Shown here piece after piece: positions 45,783 to 54,875 of a stretch of DNA of 64,000 nucleotides. Each line of letters begins with the position of its first letter. Within the stretch, counting starts at the first letter, position 1. This stretch comes from Marinicella litoralis (GTDB lineage: Bacteria > Pseudomonadota > Gammaproteobacteria > Xanthomonadales > Marinicellaceae). Below the pieces are notes generated by a model. It ran no database searches, was not told where the DNA came from, and was given only the letters and a program-made list of their open reading frames with translations. The translations under genes were made by a program, and so were the position numbers. The stretch covers positions 225,805-289,804 of the forward strand of contig NZ_NIHB01000001.1 of NCBI RefSeq assembly GCF_002591915.1, written 5' to 3'.

Positions 45783-47927
45783 TTATTTCTTTTCTGGAAC
45801 CGGAAAGCCTCTGGCACGCATCAAAGCATCAATCGATGCATCGCGTCCGCGGAATTTGCGGTAGGCTTCTGCTGGATCCATTGAGTTGCGTGGCGCAAAC
45901 AGGTATTTAACCAGCTTGGCCGCTACCTCTTTGTCGTAGTAACCACCTGGTGCTTGTTCAAAAGCTTCAGCGGCATCAGCCGTCAACACATCAGCCCACA
46001 TATAGCCATAATAGGCCGTGGCATAACCTTCACCGGAAAACACATGACCAAAATGTGGTGTGCGATGACGCATCACCAATTCTTTTGGCATGTTCAGCGC
46101 AGCCAAAGTTTCTCTTTCAAACTTGTCTGGATCAATGCCTTCTGGATCGGCCAGGTGAAATTTCATGTCCATCAAAGCCGAAGCCAAGTATTCAGTGGTG
46201 CCGAAGCCTTGGTTGAAAGTGGCTGCATTTTTGATTTTAGCAATCAACTCTTTAGGAATGACTTCGCCGGTTTTTTGGTGTTTCATGTAGTTGTTGATGA
46301 CTTCATCGGTGGATAACCAACGTTCTAACAACTGTGATTGGAATTCAGTGTAATCACGAACACCACCGTTTGAACTGGGGTATTTTACGTTGGATGACAA
46401 GGCGTGTAAGGCATGACCGAACTCATGAAAGAAGGTTTCTGCATCACTCCAAGAGACCAACACAGGTTCACCAGGCGCCGGCTTGATGAAGTTAGAATTG
46501 TTGGATGAAAGCACCGTGACTTTGCCATCATACGTTTCATGTGAGCGGTAGGCATTGGCCCAAGCTCCAGAGCGTTTACCGGGTCTGGCGAATGGATCCA
46601 AGTACCACAAACCAATGTGAGCACCGGATGTTTTGTCGGTGACTTCCCACACTTTGACGTCTTCATGGTAGACCGGAACTTTGCCATCAGGCAGTGCGGT
46701 GAATTTAAAGTTGAACAATTCGCCAGCCACATAAAACATCGCTTCACGCAAATTATCTAACTGTAAATATTGTTTCACTTCATTGGAATCCAGGTCGTAT
46801 TTTTTCTTCCTGACCTTCTCGGCATAATAACGATAATCCCAAGGCTCGATGGTGATGTCGTGGCCCAGTTCATCGGCCACGGTTTGCATGTCAGCCACTT
46901 CTTCTTTGACCCGAGCAATGGCAGCAGGCCAGACAGCCTCCATCAAATTCATGGCATTTTCTGGGGTTTTTGCCATGCGGTTTTGTAAGCGCCATTCAGG
47001 GTAGTTTTTATGACCCAATAATTCCACACGTTCACGACGCAGCTTGAGAATTTTGGCAATGTTCTCATTGTTGTCATATTCATCACCGTTGTCGCCACGT
47101 GAGTAGTAATTGGTCCATACCTTTTTGCGTAATTCACGCTCATCTGAATAGGTTAAAAAAGGGTCCATCGATGAACGGGTGTTGGTGATGGCATAGTGCC
47201 CTTCCATGCCTTTGTCTTTGGCTGCTTGTGCGGCTGACTTAACCAATGATTCAGGTAAACCGCTGAGCTGGTGTTTATGGATATAAGTCACATAACCTTC
47301 TTCATCGTGTAACACGTTGTTGGCGAAGGTGGTATAGATGCTTGAGAGTTCTTTGTTTATCGCTGCATAACGTTTTTTAGAAAACGCGTCCAAGTTGGCA
47401 CCATTCATCGCAAAACCTTCATAGGCTCCCAAAACCAAACGTTGTGCTTCAGGCTCCAAAGGGTTTTCCAATGAGGCTTCATAGACGGTTTTGACCCGTT
47501 CAAATAATTTTTTGTTTTGAGAAATTTTAGAACCCATTTCGGAAAACTTGGGTGAATATTCCATTTGTAATTTTCGCACTTCGGGACTGGATAAATTGCT
47601 GCCCCAAATACCGAAATAGGTGAAAGCTCGACCCAGTTTTTCACCGGCTTTTTCCATCGCAACGACGGTGTTCTCAAAAGTAGCGGGTTCCGGGTTGTTG
47701 GCAATTCTTTCATAATCAGCCAAGTTTTCAGCGATGGCGACATCGAAGGCTTCGGGTACATCTTTTAAGTCCATTTGGTCAAAAGCTGGGACACCACTGT
47801 ATGGACCTGTCCATGCTGCCAATAGGGGGTTTTCTTGTTTGGCTGGTTCTTGTGCGTAAGCACCGAAGGTCATGGTTATGCCCAGTGATATACTGGTTAA
47901 CCAGCGGCTGTTTTTGGATAATTTCAT
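45783..47927 (-). CDS. M3 family metallopeptidase (peptidyl-dipeptidase Dcp-like)
   Basis: A 714-residue exported zinc peptidase. The signal peptide ends near FGAYAQ (about residue 26). The zinc site is His501-Glu502-x-x-His505 (FFHEFGHALH), with the downstream Glu in the NGGVRDYTEFQSQLLERW segment. The other family motif is YLDPFARPGKRSGAWAN. M3 enzymes cut short peptides; Dcp removes C-terminal dipeptides. The exported form suggests a periplasmic role. Confidence 0.94.
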   Translation of the reverse strand: MKLSKNSRWLTSISLGITMTFGAYAQEPAKQENPLLAAWTGPYSGVPAFDQMDLKDVPEAFDVAIAENLADYERIANNPEPATFENTVVAMEKAGEKLGRAFTYFGIWGSNLSSPEVRKLQMEYSPKFSEMGSKISQNKKLFERVKTVYEASLENPLEPEAQRLVLGAYEGFAMNGANLDAFSKKRYAAINKELSSIYTTFANNVLHDEEGYVTYIHKHQLSGLPESLVKSAAQAAKDKGMEGHYAITNTRSSMDPFLTYSDERELRKKVWTNYYSRGDNGDEYDNNENIAKILKLRRERVELLGHKNYPEWRLQNRMAKTPENAMNLMEAVWPAAIARVKEEVADMQTVADELGHDITIEPWDYRYYAEKVRKKKYDLDSNEVKQYLQLDNLREAMFYVAGELFNFKFTALPDGKVPVYHEDVKVWEVTDKTSGAHIGLWYLDPFARPGKRSGAWANAYRSHETYDGKVTVLSSNNSNFIKPAPGEPVLVSWSDAETFFHEFGHALHALSSNVKYPSSNGGVRDYTEFQSQLLERWLSTDEVINNYMKHQKTGEVIPKELIAKIKNAATFNQGFGTTEYLASALMDMKFHLADPEGIDPDKFERETLAALNMPKELVMRHRTPHFGHVFSGEGYATAYYGYMWADVLTADAAEAFEQAPGGYYDKEVAAKLVKYLFAPRNSMDPAEAYRKFRGRDASIDALMRARGFPVPEKK

Positions 47928-48165
47928 CGTGTCCTCAACTGTTTGAATTAATTGGGGAAATATCTTGAGGGTTTGTCCGGCGACTAAACAGTGCCAAAAG
48001 TCCCATTAGGCTTGGTTCAGTGCAGGCTATTTAAAGTTTTTTTGCAGATTGACACTCAATTCACTGACCATTGTTTAACATGCAATCGTCCGGTGTCAGT
48101 ATGAATGGTGACTTCTTGCCCACACCTGAAGGAGCGATTTTACTTTCACCGGACTTTATAATGGG

Positions 48166-49869
48166 TTAAAACTCGAATCGTGCTCCTAAGCTCACGGTGT
48201 ATTGATCGAAGTTGTCTAAGCCGAAAATTTGTTGGTACCTCAAATAAAACATTTTGCCATTCGACGTGATCCAGGTCAGGCCTAAACTGGCTTGGCTGAA
48301 ACTGGTTTCAGTGAAGTTGGTTTCAACATTAAACAATTCATCCACTGGCATCCCAACCAAACGCATTTCCATGATGCCATTGTCTTGATCTTCATAATTA
48401 TGCTGTAAACTGAACTGTGGTGATAACACGCCATGTTGGGTGCTGATGGCTCTGGAAACCGTCAAGCCCACATTGTATTTAAGGGATTCAAAATCTTGCG
48501 CCGCATAAAACAAATTGAATGAATCAGCGCCTTCTTCTTGGTATTGATCTAATTGATTGTCAACATATTCAACACCCAGAAAAGGCGTCCAATTCCAAGC
48601 GCCTTGATTGAAACTGTATCCGGAACTGATGGCAGCGGTTGATTGTTTGGATTGGGTTTTACCCACGGCAGTGATATCAACCACCGCATCGATCAAGTTA
48701 AACACCTCCACCCGCGTTTGTCTGATGTCAGGGGTGGCATAACTGAAACGGGTGTCCAGATAGAAATTTTCGAAGGGTGTGAATAAGCCATAGAGGTTCA
48801 GGCTCATGCCTTCTGATTGCATGCTGACGCCGGCTCCTGTGTTGGATTCCAGTTGGTTGTATCCCAAGGCAGCGCCCAGCACGAATCGATTTGAAAAACG
48901 GTAATCAACCCCAGCACTTAAACTGTCAGAATCAAAACCAAAACCATCATTTATTTCATCGGCATAATCATAATCACCAGAGGATAAACTGCCGTTGATG
49001 AAAAATCCCCAAGGAGAAACAAAGCTTTCTGCACCATCGCCTTGATAGGCCAACATCGACATCGGGAGTGATTCACGGCTGTTCCTGAGCTCCAAATCCG
49101 CCACTGAAAAGCCACTGACGCCAGCTCGCAATTGCGCCATCCTCTGACCGATGTTTGAGAGTTGTGAAGCCACCAATTGGGTTGAGTTCCTGGCTTGGTG
49201 TACCACATTTCTGGGTCGCATCCAACTGAGGACTCGGGTCAAGGTTTCAACATCACCCAGTTCGGCCTGTTGTAAAAGGTCATCACACAAACCACCCAAA
49301 CCGTTGTGTAAATTGTCACCAGAACAATACGCAGCCAGCACTTGAGCCGCCCGCAAAAACCGCGCTCGGCGATTTTCTGGCATGTTGTTTAACATGGATG
49401 AAGCATAGTCATCTACACCCGGCAATGGACTCACTTGAAAAACAATCATTCTGCCGTTGTTGGATGGGTTTGCATCAGGGGTGTTTGATGTCACTTCAGC
49501 GGCCAAAATCAAATCGTCTGGCTCTGCTTGTTGTTCCAGTTGGACCCGCACCAAAATGACTTTCTCAGCACCGGCAGCAAAATCGCCCACGTTTTGGCAC
49601 CTGATTTGACCGTTTTCGACCGAGATTTGACAAGGCCCCGGCGCGGTGGTGGTGATGCCGCTGAAAGCCCCTTGGGTCACATCGACATCAAGCCGAATCC
49701 CGGCGGCGGTATCAGGTCCTTGGTTGCGAACGGTGATCTCCATCTTGGCCAAATCACCAGTAATGATTCTGGATTGGAATAACCTGACATCGACACTGAT
49801 GTCGGCCTCACGGGCCATCACTTGAACGGAAAGCGCCGATAATATCAGCAAAATAATTGTTTTCATCAT
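48166..49869 (-). CDS. autotransporter beta-barrel protein with DUF11-like domain
   Basis: A 567-residue outer-membrane protein. A signal peptide (ending VMA, about residue 20) is followed by a DUF11/CARDB-like beta domain (about residues 20-150: VTVRNQGPDTAAGIRLDVDV). Then comes a helical hinge with CSGDN and GLCDDLL, and a C-terminal autotransporter barrel (about residues 285-567) ending in the typical aromatic residue (SLGARFEF). The ATGATG at 49869 with CAGGGATT in front decides the start over 49917. It is divergent from ppc. Confidence 0.9.
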   Translation of the reverse strand: MMKTIILLILSALSVQVMAREADISVDVRLFQSRIITGDLAKMEITVRNQGPDTAAGIRLDVDVTQGAFSGITTTAPGPCQISVENGQIRCQNVGDFAAGAEKVILVRVQLEQQAEPDDLILAAEVTSNTPDANPSNNGRMIVFQVSPLPGVDDYASSMLNNMPENRRARFLRAAQVLAAYCSGDNLHNGLGGLCDDLLQQAELGDVETLTRVLSWMRPRNVVHQARNSTQLVASQLSNIGQRMAQLRAGVSGFSVADLELRNSRESLPMSMLAYQGDGAESFVSPWGFFINGSLSSGDYDYADEINDGFGFDSDSLSAGVDYRFSNRFVLGAALGYNQLESNTGAGVSMQSEGMSLNLYGLFTPFENFYLDTRFSYATPDIRQTRVEVFNLIDAVVDITAVGKTQSKQSTAAISSGYSFNQGAWNWTPFLGVEYVDNQLDQYQEEGADSFNLFYAAQDFESLKYNVGLTVSRAISTQHGVLSPQFSLQHNYEDQDNGIMEMRLVGMPVDELFNVETNFTETSFSQASLGLTWITSNGKMFYLRYQQIFGLDNFDQYTVSLGARFEF

Positions 49870-49950
49870 AATCCCTGCTTTTCTTATTATTCTTTCGTTA
49901 ATCGCCAGAATTGTCAAATGTTGGATTAAAAATCTTAAACTAAGGCCAAG

Positions 49951-52593
49951 GTGGCATTGCAGCCATGCGTCACAGCGCTTAATATGAGGGCTTTAAAAGC
50001 CAACTTAATATCAGCGATGAAAGATAAAAGCCAACTGGTGCAATACCGCAACTCGGTGCTGAATAAATACCAAATTTACAACAGTTTGTTTTTGAATTTA
50101 CCGTTCGATGCGGTGTATAAAACCGGTGTGTTGTTACCGTTGTTAACCCATGCTTGTGTTCAGGGTTATCAAGAACAACAAAGCCCGTATGCAATCATCA
50201 GTGGATTTTTTGCCAAACAAGAAAGTCTGGACACCGAAGAGAAACAAATCAGCGCCTTGTTCAAGTTCATCCAATACATCGAAAGACAAATTGTGCTGTT
50301 TGATTCAATCGAAGAAGCGGGCTATGAAATCAACCATGACTTGAATGGCAAGGGCAGCGTTCCTTATTTAGCCAACCAAGCTGAACACCTGAACCAAACG
50401 GCTGCGTTGCGCCAGGTGTTACAAAGTTATCGAGTCAGGGTGGTATTAACCGCCCATCCCACGCAGTTTTATCCAGGGCCGGTGTTGGGCATCATGACCG
50501 ATTTGAGCGAAGCGATCAAAACCAATGACCTGGTGATGATTGAACAGTTGTTACAACAACTCGGCAAAACGCCGTTGTTCAGTAAAAGTAAACCCACGCC
50601 ATTTGATGAAGCGGTGAGTTTGATTTGGTATTTGGAAAATGTGTTTTACAACACGGTTAAGCACACCTTGCGACGCATCCAATCACAGGTGTTTGCTGAC
50701 CAAGCGATGCCCGATAACACCTTCATCGAATTGGGTTTTTGGCCAGGCGGTGATCGAGATGGTAACCCCTTTGTTGATTCAGCCACCACCATCAAAGTGG
50801 CAGACCGCTTACATCGCAGCATCCTCAAATGTTACTACCGAGATGTCAGGGCGTTAAAAAAGCGGCTGACTTTTGAGGGTGTGGATGAAATGATTGAACG
50901 CCTAGAACAACAACTGTATCAAGCGGCGTACATGACCCATGAAAAAAACCAGCTAAGCCAAAAGCGATTGTTGGAGGCTTTGACTGAAATTCATCAAGAG
51001 GTTAAAAATAAGCACCACAGTTTGTTTATTGACTTGGTACAGGATTTGATCAATCAGGTGAAGTGTTTTGGCTTGTACTTTGCCACCTTAGACATTCGTC
51101 AGGACTCAAGGGTTCACCACCAAGTGATGATTGAAATGGCCACTGAAACCGCGATGTTAGATGTTCATTATGCCGATTTAACCGCCGCACAACAAATGGC
51201 CGCATTGAACCACATCAAAGGGCCGGTGGAAGCATCTGACTTGTCGTCAACGCTGGCCCAAGATACATTGAACAGTGTACTGGCGATCGAAAAAATTCAA
51301 AAAACCAATGGTGAGTTTGGCGCCAATCGCTACATCATCAGCAACTGTCAATCGGCCTTGAACGTGATGGAAGTGTTGGCCTTTTTTCAACTGGCAGGTT
51401 GGTCAGCGCCGACGGTGACCGTTGATATCGTGCCTTTGTTTGAAACCATCGATGATTTGATGGCGGCACCTGAAATCATGGCATCCCTGTATCAAAACCC
51501 CAAATACCAGCAGCATTTATCGCTGCGCAAGCAACAACAAACCATCATGCTGGGATTTTCCGATGGCACCAAAGACGGTGGTTATTTGGCGGCCAATTGG
51601 TCCATTTTAACCGCCAAAGAAAAGCTGACCGCAGTGTCCCGAAAACACGGTGTTGCTGTGGTCTTTTTCGATGGTCGGGGCGGACCACCAGCCAGGGGCG
51701 GTGGAGAAACCCATAAATTTTATGCATCACAAAGTCCTGACATCGCCAACCACGCGACCCAATTAACGGTCCAAGGCCAAACCATTTCATCTAATTTTGG
51801 CAACACCCAGTCAGCCCAATACAACCTCGAACAATTATTGAGTGCCGGCTTGTCCAGTGCCATTTTTCCACAAGGAAAGGGTTGGGATGACGACAGCAAG
51901 CAGCTGCTAGGACGGCTGTCTGAACTGAGTTTGGAAAAATACAGTGGCTTCAAACAACACCCTAAATTCATTCCCTATTTAGAAAAAATCAGTACTTTAA
52001 AATACTATGGCATGACCAACATCGGCAGCCGACCCAGCAAAAGATCAGCCGGCAAAGGCCTGGTGTTCGAAGACCTGAGGGCGATTCCTTTTGTCGGTGC
52101 TTGGAGCCAGTTGAAACAAAATGTCTTGGGTTATTATGGCGTAGGAACGGCCTGTGAAACCCTCAGCCAAGACGGATTACAACAGCCGTTACAAACCCTG
52201 TACCAACAATCCGGGTATTTCAAAGCATTGATCGATAACAGCATGATGTCCATTTGTAAGTCATTCATGCCATTAACCGCCTATTTACAACAAGACCCAG
52301 AATTCGGCGGATTTTGGGACAACATCAACGACGAATTCAAACTGGCCAACAAGCACCTCAAGTCAATCGCAGAAGTAGACACCCTGCTGCTGGACCAACC
52401 CCTGCGAAAAGAATCGATTCGAGTGCGTGAATCCATCGTCTTACCCTTGTTAACCATTCAACAATATTGTTTACAAAAAATGGGTCAGTTAGCGCGTCAA
52501 GAACAGCCAGATAAAGCCTTAATGGCCACCTATGAAAAGTTGGTCACCCGCTCCTTGTACGGCAACATCAATGCAGCAAGAAATGCGGTGTAA
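49951..52593 (+). CDS. ppc: phosphoenolpyruvate carboxylase
   Basis: An enzyme of up to 880 residues that adds bicarbonate to PEP to form oxaloacetate, refilling the citric acid cycle. Active-site segments: VVLTAHPTQ, FWPGGDRDGNP, GFSDGTKDGG (altered from the usual SxxxKDAG), RGGPPARGGG, and the C-terminal NAARNAV where the family ends in NTG. It is the shorter branch of the family. Start uncertain: GTG at 49951 has AAGG in front; ATGs at 49984 and 50017 also fit. A cassette insertion follows downstream. Confidence 0.93.
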   Translation: MALQPCVTALNMRALKANLISAMKDKSQLVQYRNSVLNKYQIYNSLFLNLPFDAVYKTGVLLPLLTHACVQGYQEQQSPYAIISGFFAKQESLDTEEKQISALFKFIQYIERQIVLFDSIEEAGYEINHDLNGKGSVPYLANQAEHLNQTAALRQVLQSYRVRVVLTAHPTQFYPGPVLGIMTDLSEAIKTNDLVMIEQLLQQLGKTPLFSKSKPTPFDEAVSLIWYLENVFYNTVKHTLRRIQSQVFADQAMPDNTFIELGFWPGGDRDGNPFVDSATTIKVADRLHRSILKCYYRDVRALKKRLTFEGVDEMIERLEQQLYQAAYMTHEKNQLSQKRLLEALTEIHQEVKNKHHSLFIDLVQDLINQVKCFGLYFATLDIRQDSRVHHQVMIEMATETAMLDVHYADLTAAQQMAALNHIKGPVEASDLSSTLAQDTLNSVLAIEKIQKTNGEFGANRYIISNCQSALNVMEVLAFFQLAGWSAPTVTVDIVPLFETIDDLMAAPEIMASLYQNPKYQQHLSLRKQQQTIMLGFSDGTKDGGYLAANWSILTAKEKLTAVSRKHGVAVVFFDGRGGPPARGGGETHKFYASQSPDIANHATQLTVQGQTISSNFGNTQSAQYNLEQLLSAGLSSAIFPQGKGWDDDSKQLLGRLSELSLEKYSGFKQHPKFIPYLEKISTLKYYGMTNIGSRPSKRSAGKGLVFEDLRAIPFVGAWSQLKQNVLGYYGVGTACETLSQDGLQQPLQTLYQQSGYFKALIDNSMMSICKSFMPLTAYLQQDPEFGGFWDNINDEFKLANKHLKSIAEVDTLLLDQPLRKESIRVRESIVLPLLTIQQYCLQKMGQLARQEQPDKALMATYEKLVTRSLYGNINAARNAV

Positions 52594-52844
52594 TGAATAG
52601 GCGTTGTTGAGTTATTTACGGGGACAGCCAGAGTGATAATCAGGAAAATGTGCACGTTTACCCTGTAATAGACGTCAATCAACGCATTGATGCACAACTA
52701 TCCGCCCATTTCCTGATAATCATGCAGTCGAAAAATCCCTTCAAAGTAAGAAATCAATGACTTACAATGAAATCTTTAAAAAAAGCGTGCACGTATTTAA
52801 GCCAATACCTTGTTAGATGGCACTGATGCACTATTAATAAATTG
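52594..52844. other. intergenic stretch with inverted repeat, ppc to cassette
   Basis: No gene seen. It has TGATAATCAGGAAAATG at 52634-52650 and a near-perfect inverse copy at 52707-52722, plus two copies of GTGCACGT at 52650-52657 and 52787-52794. A second integron-core-like GTTAGAT is at 52812-52818. Confidence 0.5.
52634..52722. repeat. 17-bp imperfect inverted repeat
   Basis: The left arm TGATAATCAGGAAAATG and the inverse of the right arm TGATTATCAGGAAATG differ at one base and one gap, with a 56-base loop. The loop contains more short stems. It looks like a REP-type or transposon-end remnant. Confidence 0.6.
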
Positions 52845-53496
52845 TTAGCTTTCAAAGAAGATATCGGAGAAATATGAATAATTTAAAATATATATTGCTT
52901 GTATTGACTTTATCTATCTCAGGCCAAGCCGCTTCAGGCAATGAAATAACCAATCATGAAGCTGCAGGAAATCTGGAATCCCCAAAGCCATCTGGCTGCG
53001 TTCAAATCAGCAACCTTACTAGTCAACAAAATCCAGTCGATATTTTTACTGGATTAAATCGTTGCTTAGCCCATGACGATTACCAAAAAGCAGCAAGCTT
53101 ATATTTGGTTGGCATGAGTTACGGATATTACGACACCAAGCGAGTTTCTGATAGAACTGCACATCAAGCTATTAGCGTTCTTCGAATGAACGCTTTTAGT
53201 TCAGTATCTGGTGAGCATTTAACCTTGTTGCAGGCCGAAGTAACCAAGCTAACATCGAACAATAGTGAAATATGCGAAAGCATCAATAAGCTAGGTGTGC
53301 CAGCTTACAAGCCAACTTATATGATCCAGCATGGCATGGGAGCATTTACAGGTCAAAGTACTAAAGACGGATTAGTTGAAAACTTCGATTCACAACAAGC
53401 ATGGAAAGATACCTTATCAAAAATCGTAAAGTGTGTTTAAAGCTAACAAAAAAAGGCATCGGACGTCTGCTGCGCAGCCGCTCAATGCTTTAGACG
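52845..53496 (+). mobile_element. solitary integron-type gene cassette
   Basis: One gene with a short leader is bounded on the left by GTTAGCT (52844-52850) and on the right by an attC-like site starting with AGCTAAC, the exact complement of that core. The gene stop is immediately followed by the attC site and the gene reads toward it, the standard cassette layout. No integrase is visible in the window, so this is either a cluster remnant lacking an integrase or an insertion at a secondary GTT site. An alternative left border is GTTAGAT at 52812. Confidence 0.7.
52874..53440 (+). CDS. cassette-encoded exported protein, unknown function
   Basis: A 188-residue protein with a signal peptide (cleavage near GQAAS, about residue 20). 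The mature part has four spaced cysteines (SGCVQ, NRCLA, EICES and the C-terminal KCV), which may form disulfides in the periplasm. It has helical segments such as DDYQKAASLYLVGMSYGYYD that resemble a TPR/Sel1-like helix pair. CGGAGAAAT lies directly before the ATG. I do not recognise the family. Its codon use looks more AT-rich than ppc and thrC, as is common for cassettes. Confidence 0.8.
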   Translation: MNNLKYILLVLTLSISGQAASGNEITNHEAAGNLESPKPSGCVQISNLTSQQNPVDIFTGLNRCLAHDDYQKAASLYLVGMSYGYYDTKRVSDRTAHQAISVLRMNAFSSVSGEHLTLLQAEVTKLTSNNSEICESINKLGVPAYKPTYMIQHGMGAFTGQSTKDGLVENFDSQQAWKDTLSKIVKCV

Positions 53497-53503
53497 TTAT
53501 AGG
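53441..53503 (+). other. attC-like recombination site
   Basis: Core AGCTAAC at the left and GACGTTATAGG at the right enclose an imperfect palindrome: AAAG-G-CAT pairs with ATGCTTT leaving one unpaired G, and a GCTG-CG-CAGC tip closes the stem. A single extrahelical base and a small terminal stem are how attC sites fold on the bottom strand. The right core (GTTATAG) deviates from GTTRRRY, which suggests that it is host flank. Confidence 0.7.
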
Positions 53504-53599
53504 CACCCCATAAAAGCCATAGCAATGGCATCACGTCTTCTTTGTTCCAAACTGGCAAAAGCCAATTTAAATGAATGGTACAGTCAGGAAACTATCGAA

Positions 53600-54826
53600 T
53601 CAGAGCAAATGCCGCACTTCAGGTAAATACTTCTCAAATGAGCCGGTGTTGAACACCACCACTTGGTCTTTGGGCTTGATCATGTTCATGTCAATCAGCG
53701 GTTTGAGTGCAGCCAAACACGCGGCGCCTTCGGGACAAACCCACCAGTGTTTGTCTTGCCAAATTTCTGACAGGTGCTTGGCAATGTCCGCTTCGCTGAT
53801 CGCAATTGAGGTGCCGCCACTTTGCCGCACGATGTCCACCACTTTAAAATGCCCCACCCCGCCAGCGACATTCAAACCAACGGCCAAGGTTTCACCGGCC
53901 GGTGTAGGTTCTGGCTCAAACAAGTCCTTATCAATGGCGTTTTTAACCGGTGGGGTGGCGGCCGATTGAACCGCGATGATTTTCGGTCTTTGGCTGTCGA
54001 TCATTCCCATGGCTTCCAATTCATCAAAGGCTTTCCACATGCCTAAAATCCCAGTTCCGCCGCCGGTTGGGTACAAAATCACATTGGGTAAAGCCCATTG
54101 TTCAGACAGCCGATTGGGTTCGGCCAGTTCCAGCCCCATGGTTTTTTTGCCTTCGATGCGCCAGCCCGGTTCTTGGAAGGTGGCGACATTGAAATACCCT
54201 TGGGGCAGGTATTTTTCTTTCATCAATAGGCCGGCTTCTTTGATGGTGCCTTTGATCATTTCAAGTTTGATGTCTGGGTTGTGAAAGGCCAAAGCAGCCA
54301 CATTACCCTGAATCGGTGCAGGCGTGTCATCGGGCATGATCACCACCGCGCCAATGCCCATTTCATTGGCATAAAAAGCCAGTGAATCACCGGCGTTTCC
54401 TTGGGTGGGGACGGCCAGTTTTGCTACACCAAAATGCTTGGCCATGTTGATGACTACCGCCATGCCACGGTCTTTGAAGCTCAATGTGGGGTTTTGTCCA
54501 AAGTCTTTGTGGCCTTTGCCTTCATCTTTGATGAACAACTGAAAACCGTGCTTTTTGGCCAGTGCATGGGATGAATGATCTAACAAGGGTGTGTAGCCTT
54601 CGCCATGGGAGGTAAAGCCCGAGGCCATCGGTAACAAACCGGCAAAACGCCACAGGTCTTTTCTTTCAGGGTGGTACCACTGTGTGGCTTGGATGCCAGT
54701 GGTGTCATAGACTGCCTGCACTGGCCTTTGGTCATGCGGACACAGGTTTATCAGGTGGTCTTTGGGGTATTGGGCACCACAAAAGGTACAAGCCAAGTGG
54801 GAAAAATGCGGGTTCAATTCAGTCAT
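53600..54826 (-). CDS. thrC: threonine synthase
   Basis: A 408-residue PLP enzyme that converts O-phosphohomoserine to threonine. Lys118 in NPTLSFKDRG carries PLP. TQGNAGDSLAFYANEMG and YPTGGGTGILGMWKAF are the substrate- and phosphate-binding loops. The N-terminus has a zinc-ribbon-like CTFC and NLCPHD. This is the thrC branch with the short N-terminal domain seen in archaea and some bacteria. It stands apart from homoserine genes. Its 3' end faces the integron cassette. Confidence 0.92.
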   Translation of the reverse strand: MTELNPHFSHLACTFCGAQYPKDHLINLCPHDQRPVQAVYDTTGIQATQWYHPERKDLWRFAGLLPMASGFTSHGEGYTPLLDHSSHALAKKHGFQLFIKDEGKGHKDFGQNPTLSFKDRGMAVVINMAKHFGVAKLAVPTQGNAGDSLAFYANEMGIGAVVIMPDDTPAPIQGNVAALAFHNPDIKLEMIKGTIKEAGLLMKEKYLPQGYFNVATFQEPGWRIEGKKTMGLELAEPNRLSEQWALPNVILYPTGGGTGILGMWKAFDELEAMGMIDSQRPKIIAVQSAATPPVKNAIDKDLFEPEPTPAGETLAVGLNVAGGVGHFKVVDIVRQSGGTSIAISEADIAKHLSEIWQDKHWWVCPEGAACLAALKPLIDMNMIKPKDQVVVFNTGSFEKYLPEVRHLL

Positions 54827-54844
54827 GGTTAAAGTTCAATTCCA

Positions 54845-54875
54845 AGGGTTATTCAAGGGTTATTCAAGGGTTAAA
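54845..54875. repeat. 11-bp tandem repeat, nearly three copies
   Basis: AGGGTTATTCA is repeated twice exactly and once in part (AGGGTTAAATC). The last part overlaps the end of the kinase gene, encoding its C-terminal residues; the rest lies between kinase and thrC. Confidence 0.8.

Noticed and set aside
48085-48165. GTCCGGTG ... CACCGGAC inverted repeat after the autotransporter gene
   Set aside because: The arms are about 55 bases apart and no T-run follows, so it is not a convincing terminator.
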